Source: Chlamydomonas reinhardtii
Lineage: Eukaryota > Chlorophyta > Chlorophyceae > Chlamydomonadales > Chlamydomonadaceae
Reading direction: 5' to 3'
Assembly: GCF_000002595.2 (NCBI RefSeq)
Contig: NC_057010.1
Coordinates: forward strand, 5,881,527 to 5,945,526
Length of the DNA: 64,000 bases
Numbering within the stretch: the first letter of the stretch is position 1; each line of letters opens with the position of its first letter. The position numbers and the translations under genes were made by a program. Positions 1 to 15,500 of the stretch are shown piece by piece. The notes beneath the pieces were generated by a model. It searched no databases and was not told the origin of the DNA. It was given only the letters and a program-made list of their open reading frames with translations.

Positions 1-796
1 TTGCACTCAGTTGCGCCGTCGCCCGCGACCTTCATCGTGCACGCCCAGTCCCACGCCAGTGCTATCTCATAACCATAACCCCCGCCGCGGCTGCTTAACA
101 AAGGCACTGTCGCAGAAACAACCACGCCTACGCACTCTACGCACACCTTGAGCTGCCTCGCAGTCCCCGGCCTTGCGAGCAGTGCGCGGCAGCGGCAGTG
201 GCCAGCCCTCTACACGCCAGCCACACAACCCGCCTTGTCAGGTGCAGCCTCCATGCTGGTTGCTTGGTGCGACGCCCAGATAGTACAGCATACCATATAT
301 ACACATGCGTTCACTCGTTTAGGCCCGACCGTCTAAAGACTAAAAGTCTAGCACTATGTCCGAGTGAATACTTCGCAAGGCCTGCTAGCCTACTTACACT
401 GTTCGTTTTGATATACACATTGCATCATATAGCAGGGTCTGACGCTGTTGAAGTGTTGGAGTGCCGCGTCCGGCGATCACGCGACCCTACGAGCGAGCGA
501 GCCGTGCTTGCTGTCTACGACTATGTCGTGACTTACAGGAATACGTGCGTCTCTTAGTGCTTGCGTCAGGTCGGTGCGCATGCGCCTGCATGCGGCCCGC
601 ATGCGTGCTTGTACGCACGGCTGTGCGCCCGACCCGGCCCCCCGCCCCTCATGCTTCATGCGTTCTGGCACGCATGCGTCCAGTCCCAGACGCATGCGTA
701 GCGCACAATAAGCATGCGTAACGCACAAACCCGTCCTTATAGTGCATCGCACGTGACTCAGGATTGACCAGATGGCGTTTGCCTTATCCCTGACAG
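1..796. other. Left edge, no gene resolved
   Basis: No coding exon could be supported here. The stretch ends in an acceptor-like CAG at 794-796 just before the proline-rich coding exon, so at least its right part is probably an intron of that gene. From about 575 to 725 it is crowded with GCATGC-containing palindromes. Confidence 0.4.
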
Positions 797-1545
797 GTGG
801 TTGTGCACGAGATATTGTCCTACATGGACAACGACCAGGTCACCTACCGCTCCTCCGACCCGCGCTCCAACTACATGACCAATGTGGCGCCCAACACCCG
901 CACTGTGCTGAGCTCCCCCTCCCTGGGTGTGGCTTACAACCTTGTGCTTTACATTGGCGCGCAGTTTGGCTCTCAAAGCGAGTTTGTGCCCGTGTACATC
1001 TGCCGCTTCATTACAGCCGACACTGAGTGCGACACATTGGCCAACGTCCTTGCCAACGCGCCCAAGAGCTCGCCGCCGCCTCCCCGCCCGCCAACTCCTC
1101 CCCCGTCTCCGTCTCCTCCTCCGTCGCCTCCTCCTCCGCCTCCGCCGCCCTCGCCTCCCCCACCTCCTCCCAGCCCGCCCCCGCCCCCGCCATCGCCTTC
1201 CCCGCCCCCGCCCCCACCGCCCTCCCCCTCGCCGCCGCCCAAGAGCTCCAAGGGCAAGCCGGGGGAGCGCGCCCCGCCAATGCCGCCGATGCCTGAAACT
1301 CCTTCTGACCCTCCGTCCCCAGGTGCGCACCAGCAGTGCCTCATGCATGCAGCTGTTGCTAAACACACAGCAGCTCAAAACATACCGTAAACGTGCGCGT
1401 CCACCTTGGTACACTCTCGCCGGATGATTGTTGGTGCCGTTGCCCGCCGTCGCCATGCTGGTGTTTCGCAGGTCACGCGCGGCCGCCGCCGCGCCACCGC
1501 CGCTCGCCGCCACCCCAGCGCCGCCCTCGCAAGCACATGCCTTAA
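797..1545 (+). CDS. Proline-rich (HRGP-like) wall protein, 3' part
   Basis: Two exons are visible: 797-1322, entered from an acceptor ending at 796, and 1472-1545, ending in TAA. The first begins with about 90 ordinary residues containing two cysteines, then a Pro-rich rod of [10 protein letters not shown] runs, typical of the hydroxyproline-rich glycoproteins of the volvocine extracellular matrix (pherophorins and kin). The globular part lacks a pherophorin motif I can recognise, so the family is left open. The joined tail is rich in Pro and Arg and ends HMP. If the intron at 1323-1471 is not spliced, the frame ends at 1388-1390 instead. No start ATG was found, so the 5' part lies in upstream exons or outside the window. 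A TGTAA at 2362-2366 could be its poly(A) signal. Confidence 0.5.
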
Positions 1546-2694
1546 AGCACTGGCAGCGGTGCAGCCTCTGCCCCAGCCTGTGGGGCCGGCGTTTAGCGTG
1601 GCATGGGGATTGCATGCACTGCCGACAGATGCGAGCCACATACCTGGTGCGCCCCAGCACGCCTTGCAACCAACGAGCAAAGTTACCAAAGCAAGCGTGT
1701 CAACATATACAGCATACATACGTCGGATACGACGGGGGTGGATACGGACGCGCTCGAGTTTCCAGCATTGCCAGGTGCACGTGCGTGCATTGCCAAGCCT
1801 CATGCACATTTCAAGAGGCGAGCCGCATGAGCAGTACCTCGTCATGTCAATCATGTGCGTGTGTGGGCGTCGTCAGGCCTACACGCACCATGGCAGTTTA
1901 GTTGTTGCTTGAGATACTTGCACTGCATGATATTGTATTTTGCGTTCGCAATTTATCCAGTTAGCGGCGCATGCACTACGGTTGATGAGACCTCAATGGC
2001 GGCATAGACTGTAGTTGCGGTCGCGCGCGGGTGATCTGAGTTGACAGCGTGCGGACCTGTCTAGCGTGTCTGTGTATGGCAGGCCGTGTGCCTAACCATA
2101 CCGTTCTGCCCACAGTGTTCCTACATACTTTGTGTCCATCCTCTGCACGGCTCTCTAAACCATACAAAACTGGATGGCGAATCTATCGCTTCCATCCAAA
2201 GAAGCTGCGTCAGTGCAATTGTGCAGTCGTGTTTGCTTTGCCTAGGGCCTCAGAAATGAGGTGGCGGGCTTGCATTCATGGGACATACAGCTGCTAGTGC
2301 TTGAGCACATCCGGACATCCCCAGCCTCCAGACGCTTCATGTTCAGGGTGAATGAAGCTTGTGTAAAGCACCGACTACTGCCGTAAGGGGTTCCCCTAGT
2401 GCTGTGTACGTGCGTCCGTAGGTGAGTCGTCCAGGCAAGCTGCAAGTGAGTGTCAAGAATGCTGCGTGCTGTAGGCTGGCCGCGAGACGGACGCGCTTTC
2501 GGGTTACAACCACGTTACGCTCACAACTGTCCTGACAGCGCTAGGCACAACATCTCCAACACAGCACCCGCACACTGGCCACAGCCTAAGCGCGTTGGCT
2601 AGGGCAACCGTACGCACCCATCAAGCAGTGAGCACACCGCCGCATCTTGCACGCGCTCAGCCAGCAGCTGGATGGCGCACGTGAGCCGCATGCT
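1546..2694. other. Intergenic, convergent ends
   Basis: This lies between the stops of the proline-rich gene (+) and the SLC35F-type gene (-). It holds TGTAA at 2362-2366 on the plus strand and TGTAA read on the minus strand at 2508-2504, candidate poly(A) signals for the two converging genes. I see no further coding sequence. Confidence 0.5.
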
Positions 2695-6719
<4,025 letters not shown>

Positions 6720-7085
6720 ACCAACGCAATTCAGGAAGGACTTTCCGCAAAACTGCTATCAGTAATGAATACAAACATTTATTGGGAATAATACGCATGT
6801 GCCAATAATAACTTCCAGCCATAAAATGTTCTGAACACTCATCCCGGGCGACCCCATCGCACTTCCCGCGGTTTTACCTCGCCATGCCTGCGAGCCAACA
6901 AGCTTGCCCGTTGTGATACGTAGCTAAGTAAGTTAGCTTTTGCTATACAAAAGCTAAATTCAAGTGACATCGTCATAATAACCAGCATAATAACGTCAAG
7001 GCGGTTGGCTGCAACCCGTAGCAGCGTCCCTCGCAATTGGCATGTTGCTTACATATCAATGTGCAAACTGCTGCTAGTAGACTAG
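6720..7085. promoter_or_regulatory. Divergent promoter region
   Basis: 366 bp separate the start codons of the SLC35F-type gene (-) and the sulfotransferase-like gene (+). The stretch is AT-richer than its surroundings and must carry both promoters. No clear TATA box was identified on either strand. Confidence 0.5.
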
Positions 7086-10000
7086 ATGGGCATCGCGGCT
7101 TACTACGCACTGACGCTGGGGCTGATAACGCTGGGCGGCACATTCTTTGTGAAATGGCCCACCGCGTCTCCGTCTCCGGTCGACCAAGGATCTGTATCTT
7201 CGTGGAGGCTCCCAGTTGCCGCGGTGGGAAGTACCACGCGGCTTGGCGAGGGAACCTTTGGAAAGCTCGTGTCCGAAGCGTGGAAGGATAGTGCTCAGCA
7301 GGATCCCAGCCTTATGAACGATCTGCTTCATGAGCTACTCTCCGAAGCTCAATTTACGGCCGCGGCTGAGCACTGGAAGCTGGACGCGGGTGCTGCGGGC
7401 AATGCTGCAGACGGTCCTCAAGTAGATGCCCACGAACTTCGCGACTTGCTGCGGGCAGCGCGGAATCTCGATGTCTCCAACAGCCAGCCGACAACTTCGC
7501 GGCCGGCGGATAATACGAACTCGGGTGCGACCGGCGTGACGCCCGCAACCGTGTCAGACTTAGTAAGGGATTGGCTTCGCTCTGCCGAGAAGCTCGCCCA
7601 GCGCCTCCCGACTGCCGGGCGCGACACGCACGCCTTCGCCCGGCGGGCGTTGACCGCGGCGCTGTTGGCCACGTGGCGTGCAGCAGGAAATGCTTGGAGC
7701 CAGGTACGGGAGGACTGGACATGTTCGTGTTGTCGCGTGGCACAGGTGGTTCCGTGTCGCGTTACCTTGGTTGCCTTGGGCTCCTGCAGTCCGTATTGAA
7801 GTCCTTGTAAACCGTACGGTATGTGAGCTGATATTTCCCTGGCCGTTAACAAACACCGACAGGAGGACGACGACGCAGCAGTGCGCATTCTGAAGCAGGT
7901 AGGGTGCTCTGCAACTGTGCACATGTTGGGAGGGGTACCGCTACCAGTCCACCATCCAGGGACCAGCGTGTTCAACCACCACCCCTTGCACGGCTACCCG
8001 TCTCTGATATGCGCCAAAGAATCGTTAGCACGCTCGCCGCCTTACCACTGCCTGCTGCTCCCCACCTGCCACCCAACGCCCGCAAACAGCTGTACAAGCT
8101 GCATGCCGCCGGCGCGGGTGGCAAGTCCGCTGTGGAATTTTACCACTTCTCCAAGGCGGCCGGGACCAGCGTGTGCAGGGCCTCAGGTGACTAGGAGCTG
8201 CATGCGTTGAATGACAATGGCATGTGACTGGGCTTCGATTGCACCCACCTACTGAATAAGTGCGCGTCCCTCAACACCACACACACGGTCGTTTGCTTGC
8301 TTGCCTGCAGCGGTGGTGGGGTGTACGACCTACTCGGTCAAGGACCAGTTCACGTGCCTCATACCCGAGTTCGGGGACGGGCCGCGCTGGATGGACCGCG
8401 AGGAGCACGAACGGCAGTGCGAGTGGGTAACGCGAGGAGGGTTAAGCGGGGCTTACAAACTGGGAATGCAGCACGAGGCGATCGAAGCAGACGCGGAGCA
8501 GCCTCATGGTATGGTGCAAGCTGCTTACCAGCAGCAAGACGGCCTCTGTGTCGGTGCTTTCGCGCTCAGGTTGTCACCAGTTTTCACATCATCGCACATG
8601 TTTGGTAGTGACTCATGTATGGAGACATGCGCCCTTGCCCTTACCAGCCAAGGATCGCGCGCTGCTGTGCTGCAGGCGGGCGCTGCCCGACATGGAGGAC
8701 TGCCCCAAGAAGATCAACTTGTGAGTCAGGAGTTGGCCACCGTCTGATAGCGATCTGGTTAATTGTACTGCCGATGAGGTTCAGGGTGCACTGGTGGAGT
8801 AAGGGAATGGTGGAGCGTTATGGGTGTGTCCACGTGCCTACACGCCCCCAAAGGCACCAAGTTGCACTGAAACCATGCCGCAACCCTCCGGCCCCACCTG
8901 CATTGCCGACCCCTCTGTCGTCTTCTGCCCACCTTTCTGCCGCAGTAAAATGGCGAAGTGGGGCGCAGTCTATTCGGCCAAGGACGTGCGCAACCGGTGT
9001 AGCAAGCGCGCGCAGCTCCTAAATGAAAGCGACTGGACCTTCTACGCCAGGTGGGTTACTACGAGGACGACACAGCCCAAAGTGATCTTGGCTGCACTGC
9101 AAGTTGGGGGGCTGGGGGCCCGCCTGCTGCCTTAGCCGGATTCTACGTGTCAACTTGTGTTGCACGGGCGTGTCATATCGCAATCTTAACTGCTCTCGCG
9201 CTCACAACCCATGCCGCCTGCCTGTGTGCCACCTCCCCTCCTCCCCCCTTCCCCCAGTGAATACACGCTCCGTGGTCGGGGCGGGCGGGTGGACGCGCCG
9301 CCGGCGGTGTGCCGTGAGTTCCTCAACCTGGCCGTGCTGCGGTAAGTGCGCGGGGTGACGGTCGCGGGTGCCGGTGGTGTGAGAGTAAGGTGCTGACAAG
9401 CTCGGCAGCAGCCATCGTGACTCCGCGTGGCATCTGCATTTGCAAACTGTTGAGTTGTTCCTACCCGGCTTCCTCGGTAGCTAGCATGGATTACACTGGG
9501 CTCTTAGTCCATCCGCTGACCCTCCATGCTGCTCTCGTCCTCTCATCTCTGCCTCGCCATACGTACCAAGCACAGGTCGCCACGCGAGCGGCTGCTGAGT
9601 CACATGCGCTACCTGGTCACCCTCATGAGCGGCTGGCTGGGGCCCGCAGCTGCCGGCAGCTACTTCGCACCCATGGTCACAGCGGCGCAGTGGCGGGCGC
9701 TGCTGCCGGCGGCTCTGGACAACCTGTACGCACGCGCGCTGCTGGGAGAGAGGGTCTTTTATGCGCCGCAGGTGCGCGGGCGCGGGTTGCAGGCGGGGAA
9801 CACCATGCTCTTCCGCTGTTCGGCACTGACTGCTGCCGCAGGCCCGCCGGGGCTCGTTCGTGTTATTGTTGCCCCGCCAGTCGGTCACCCTCCCATGCCT
9901 CCCACGTGCTGCACACACCTGTTTCGCACACCACAGGGCGGCCTGACCCCCGAGGAGCACCTGACGCCAGCGCGGGCGGTGCTGGCTGCGGCCATGGATG

Positions 10001-10943
10001 TGGTCCTGGTGCTGGAGGTGAGTGAGGGGGCGGAGCGGGTGGAGGGCGGAAGGCGAGGGGGCACGAGAGTTTAGTGTGGCTTGGAGGACCCACGAGTGCG
10101 GGCTAGCGCGCCCCAACAAAGCACGTAAGGGTGCATCGTCAAGGTGGCGCTGTAAGTCGCTTGCCAGCCTGCACATATGGGCCGGGTCTCACGCGCACCT
10201 GATGCGTGCAGGACCCGGAGCCGCTGTCGGTGCTAGGGCACCGCTGGGGCCTGGGCTGGCAGCACACGCTGCTGGACGAGGAGGGGCGCAGCAGCGAGGA
10301 TGTGGGCGGCCGCGTGCGCGCGGTCATGGAACAGGTGCGTGCGGCGTGCGGGTGGTGCATGCAACGGCTGGCCGCATGGCTGGTGGGATTCAAAGAGCGT
10401 GCCGCCAGCCACTTGCATGTTGATTAGGTCTGATGCTTACGGCATGAGAGGAACGAAGCCCGTGTCACGCTGTGTGCTCCAACGCAGGCGTTGGGTGTGC
10501 TGGCCGGCTCCGAACTGGATGCGCTGGTGGCGGCAAACGCCCTGGACCAGCGGCTCTACGACTGGGCCCGACTGCTCACACGCCTGGACGGGATGGTGTG
10601 GGCGGCGGCGGCGGCGGAGGCCGGAGGCGGCAGCAGCGGTGGCAAGGCGGAGGAGCCCGCGGCAGTAGCTGCCGTGCGCGCTCGTGCTGCCGCCAGTGGA
10701 GCTGATGTGGCGGCGGGCGGCGATGCCGGCGGCGCCGGCCTGCGCAATGGAGGCGTTGGGACCAGCGAGGTGGCGGCGGTGGGAGGCGTAGCGGAGTTTC
10801 GGCACCAGCAGCATCGTAAGCTACAGCGCCAGGTACATAGTAAAGGACAGCGGCGGCAGGAGGCCGAGAGTGCGGCGGCTGACAAGTTGGCTGCTGCTCA
10901 GGGGCGGTGTGGGCACGTGGGGGCTACCGCGCGAATGCATTAA
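7086..10943 (+). CDS. Sulfotransferase-like type II membrane protein
   Basis: Predicted to transfer sulfate from PAPS, probably to wall or Golgi glycans. Eleven exons: 7086-7703, 7863-7898, 7967-8186, 8311-8422, 8676-8720, 8946-9050, 9258-9341, 9576-9771, 9937-10017, 10212-10334, 10488-10943. They join in frame to about 691 residues. The N-terminus has a signal anchor (about residues 5-23) followed by a stem. The 5'-phosphosulfate-binding loop is FYHFSKAAGTSVC (from about residue 276). The 3'-phosphate-binding block is LRSPRERLLSHMRYL (from about residue 405). The C-terminus becomes Ala/Gly-rich low complexity. The donor of exon 4 was set at 8422 rather than 8426 because only that keeps the downstream frame. 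Acceptor specificity is unknown. Confidence 0.75.
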
Positions 10944-12595
10944 TTGTTCATTATTGTTCAAGTGGTCAAGCGTGGAATAGGCTGATACGGAGCAGGATTG
11001 TTTGGGCAGGGGGCATCTGGTGCATGGCTGCATGGCGTGCGCATCTTAAATTGATTTTAAACCTTAGACCTAGCAGTATTGATTAGTATTGTACTTTGCG
11101 ATGGCGTGTACACCACATGCGAGAGTTTTGCGGGGTAAACACCTGGGGGCAAAAGCTGATATCTGTCGAAGAAAAGGGTTATTGCCAGAAGCCAGCCCCT
11201 GAAGGAATTGGGCCGCAGGGGTCGAAGGAAAGCGAAGTAGACTAGAACGAGGTTGAGAGCAACCCGAGTGCCGACAGTACTGTCACGTCCGAGCGTGTGC
11301 AGCTTGCTGTTTTGCGTGCCTGATGAAAGCTGTCTTGGCGTGCGAATGCTGTGCGGGCTGGTGCTGACTGCTGACATGTAGGCGTCGGCTCAGGCTACTC
11401 AGCATGTTGCAGTGGCTTGCAAATTGTCTGTTTTACGTCCATCGGACAGGCCTCTCATATGCTGGTCAAAGGCTAGCTACCCATGTATGTGGCTAGGATC
11501 GGACTGAGAGGCAGCGGGTCTCGCCCCTTCATCCTCACGACCGTCTGTACGGCATACACCATAAGCACCATGCACGGGGCGTGCCCCTGCGCCCCTCACG
11601 CCCCCAGCGGTTGAGCTTTCCAAGGAATGGGCATGCCTTAGTTTATAGCAGGGGACGTTTATACGCTGTGTCGGGCGCAGGGTGTGTTGCATTTGGGATT
11701 CCTTCCTGATCCTTCTGCAAGAGTTACTCAGATGAAGCATGTAGAGCGTTGGGAGTTTTGGACGGCACACGTACGGTGGCTCGATGGCTGTCACAGATGC
11801 CGTAGCGCGCGTCAGGACCGCTTGTCTTGGCACCTGGACACGGATATCCTGTAATTCAGGCACCTGGTAAAACGCATCGTGGCATTTGGTAGCCTGTGCC
11901 TCAGCTGCCATCAAGCCCCAGACGGCCAGAGCACAAACTTTGATCTGTGCATGCGTTCACAGCATGGCAAATCCTGCATACCGTATCGCGCACTCCTGCT
12001 CTGCCGTTGCAAATTGTTTGCCATCTGCTGGCGTTTGGGAATCAGCTGCGCCCTACGGGACTTCACCAATCTGCCTTACCACTGTCCCATCACACACGCA
12101 TACCGTACCTTGTACCGTATTGCATCTTCCGGCCTTCAGCGCCAATCTGGGCCTGGCCAGCATGGTCTCTGTGTGCTTGCACTCTGTTTGTCTTGTAACG
12201 TCGCAAACTCAAGCGCAACCCTGGTACTCACCAGTCCATTTGCCCAGCTAAACAGGTAACAGCGTTTGCAGGCTCACCCCACCGGCTGCTTCGTGATCTC
12301 GCACGTCACCCAGCTCACATCACTCGCACGAATCAGCCATTCAACCATACACATGCACACATCGCACGCAGGTCCCAGGTCACGTAAGTTAATGCTTGAT
12401 AAATACAGGCACAGTCCGAACCCCACGATGGTGCCGGTGGTTATGATATATATTGTACGGGCGGTGCAGCACGCGTCACAACACGTGCATCACCTCTGCA
12501 GTACGTTACGCCCAAGATAGCGTGTAAACAAGTTCATGAGCGAGAACCAACAGCTATGGGGTACAAAATGGCTGGCTTAATGGCTGAGGATGCCA
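10944..12595. other. Intergenic between converging genes
   Basis: This lies between the sulfotransferase-like stop (+) and the EXO1 stop (-). It holds one copy of a dispersed repeat (11990-12096), a TGTAA near 11849 and an AT-rich patch near 12440. No supported gene was found. Confidence 0.4.
11990..12096 (+). repeat. Dispersed repeat, copy A
   Basis: About 105 bp that match, in reverse complement and at most positions by eye, 22507-22618. Shared blocks include CTGCTCTGCC, CAGCTGC.CCCTACGGGAC and TGTCCCATCACACA. The surrounding sequence is not similar. The element is unidentified. Confidence 0.7.
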
Positions 12596-15500
12596 TCACC
12601 CAGTGGACCTACGACTGCCGGCCGCACCGCCGCTGCCTCCGCACATGAACCGCTGCAAACCCAACGCACCAGCTACCGCCGCTGCCTGCCCCGCCTGCCG
12701 CTGTTCCTTGCCGGCGCCAGCTCCAGATGTCGACGCCCTCCCGCCACCAAGCCCCGGCCTTCGGCTTGGCCCACCCATCCGGCCGCCGGTCAAGCCCACC
12801 GCGCTCCCACCGCCACCGCCACCGGCACCGCTCCCTGCTGCGGACCCCGGCTGGCTGGTGTTGACGGTGCGCGGCACCTGAAAGGGCTGCCGCAGGTGCG
12901 CCTCCGCTAGGGCACGGCGGTTGAACATGGCGGGCGTATGCCGCATGCCAACAATCTCCACCTCGCCATCGTCGTCGTCACCGTCACCCTGCGCCTCACC
13001 CGCCCCGCCTTGCGTCGGCTCCTGCGCCTGCGCCTGGTGCTTGTGCTGTTGTTGCTGGTGATGCCGGTGCTGGCCGCCGCCCGCATCCTCGGCGGCAGTG
13101 GCCTCGCCGCAGTCATCCTGCTGTTGCGGCTCCTGCCCCTGGTCCGACACAAACACGCTGCCGAAGTAGCCGCCATGGCCCCTGGCCGCGGCGCCCTGCT
13201 TCGAACCTGGAGCAGAGGTGCGCCGCTTGGGCGCTGCACGCGTGCACGTGAAGTCGCCGAACGGCCAAGGTGTGGCGCCTGCCGGCTGCGCGGCAGCGAG
13301 CGGCCGCATGCCGGGCGCCGGCCGCTGCGATTGCTGCTGGTGCGGCAGCTGGCTGGGAGTAGGACCGCCGGTCTGGGCCGCCTTGGCGGCGCCCGCTGCC
13401 GATGCACGCCGCTGTGGCGGCTGCTGCTGGTGCTCGCGCAACCTCCAGGGTGCAGCTGCTGCGGCGGCGGCGGCCGGCGGCGGCTGCAGCGCCAGCTGCA
13501 GTCGGTCCACGGCCCTACGTGCAAGGTGAGCGAATTTCTCCACGTGCTGGACCGAGTGGAACCCGCCGCCGCCGCCACCCCTGCCCGCCACCTCCTGCGT
13601 GATGAGTACGTCGTCGTCCTCATCATCCTCGTCCTCCATTTCCTGCACTGCAGCGGCGGCGGCGCCCTCTTCTGCAGCAGCCTGCGCCTCCTCCTCCGTC
13701 GCCGCAGGACCAGCGCCGCTGCCACACTCAGCGCCGTTGCAGTTTGGAGAGGGACCCGAGCGCCGGTCCTGCCGAGGTGCTGCCGCGGCACCAGCAGAGG
13801 CAGCATACGCCCCAAACGGCGTCGTGTTGCCCGGTGGCGCGGCATTGGCCCCGGTGTCCTCGGTAGCCCCAGCCGCGCCCTCCGCCGACACCTGCTGCTG
13901 TGCATGTGCAAATCCGTCAAGAAGGCGCCGTCGCGCCCGGCCGCCGCTGCCGTTGCCACCACTGCCACCGCTGCCGCCGCCTGCGCCCACTCTGGTTGGC
14001 CCAGTCTCGCGACCATCCTGCCGCTCCTGCTGTTGAATATCCTGCTGCTGCTGCTGCTGCTGCTGCTCATCGTCGTGTTGTGCCGCCTGCAGCTCCGCCA
14101 GCAGAGACTGCCGGTCGGCCTCCTTCCGGTCCAAGGCCTGAAACAGCCGCTCAGCCTCCGCATCCCCGCACTCACCGCCGTCATCGATAGCCTCACCCCC
14201 GCCGCCGCCGCCCGCGGCGCGCCCCAGCTCTAGCTCCTCGTCGCCAACGAACGCGAACAGGTTACCGACATCGCCGCCTGTGCCATCCATGTGCCCATTG
14301 CTGGCGCCGTCATGCTGCTGGCGTGCGGCGCTCAGCCCGGCGAAGAGCAGGTGTTCATCGTCATCCGCTGCAGCTGCAGCGCCGCGCAGCCAGTCACCCG
14401 CGGCGGCAGCCGCCTGCGGCACAGCCCCCGCCCTTGCCGTGCGGCCCACAGCGGCGGCTCCTGCTGCCTCGACCTCCTCCTGCTCCTCCTGGTTCAGCCG
14501 CCGGCGCGCGGAGGCGTGCAGCAGCCCACCGCCTGCGCCCAGGCGCCGCCGCCGCAGCCCGGCCATCATGGGCCGCTGGGAGCCCTGCAGCACCCCGGTC
14601 GCGCCCTTCCACGGGCTGGTCACCTCATCCTCACCCGCCTCCTCGTCTTCCTGCTCCTCCGTGGCTCCCGTGCACCTCCCAGCTGCGTCGACGCCACGCC
14701 CCGGCTGACAACGTGCCTCACAATCCTCCGCCCCATCATCGTCCAAGCCGTCATAGATGCTGAAGGGTGGTGCTTGCGTCTGTTGCTGCGGCATGCTACT
14801 GAACGCTGGAGCAGCGGTGCTCGCGGCGCACTTGTCCGGTGCTGCCGCGGTGGCAGAGGATCCCCCAGCAGCAGCCGCGCCGGCGGCGGCAGCGCAGGCA
14901 TCCTCCACAGCCGCCGCCTCCGGTGAAGGTGTAAGGTGCGAGTGCTTTGAAGTGGAGGGGAGCGACTGCAAGGGGCGTACAACAGGGAAAATATTCGGAG
15001 ATGCATGCGCAGGACTGGAAATAGGTGCACGTGGTTGCTCAAGCCGTTGCGAAACGTCCACAAAAAGCACGGTCCCGCCCTCGACCCAACGCAAGCCCCA
15101 CCATGCAGGGCTGAGACATGCTCGGCGCTCCGGCTGCCGGCGGCCGCCGCCAGATGTCTAGCCCCGGCAGGGCGCCTGCCCCTGGCCGCAGCCCCAGCGA
15201 CAGAGCGGGCCCCGAGCCCGCCGGCTGCTGCTGCGAAGCCGGCTGATCGGTGTCGGAGGGCTGCGAGAACAGCGCCTGCAGGGGAAAGGTTCACGCCGCA
15301 TGAGCGACACGGGCGTGCAACTCTGCGCCGCTACATATCGTGGCGCTGTAAGCTAAACGACTGTCCAAAACCTCCCCAGTGTAGCTATCTGATCTGGGCC
15401 AAGGTCAACGTCGCCCTCACCTCCATGGCAAGGTAAGCCGGCGCACGAGCGCGGTTGCCGTGCCGGCGCGCGCCCCAACCCCCCAGCAGGCTACCGCCGC

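Noticed and set aside
11057-11377. Minus-strand frame with a hydrophobic segment
   Set aside because: No homology recognised and no splice or promoter context; likely chance in intergenic DNA.
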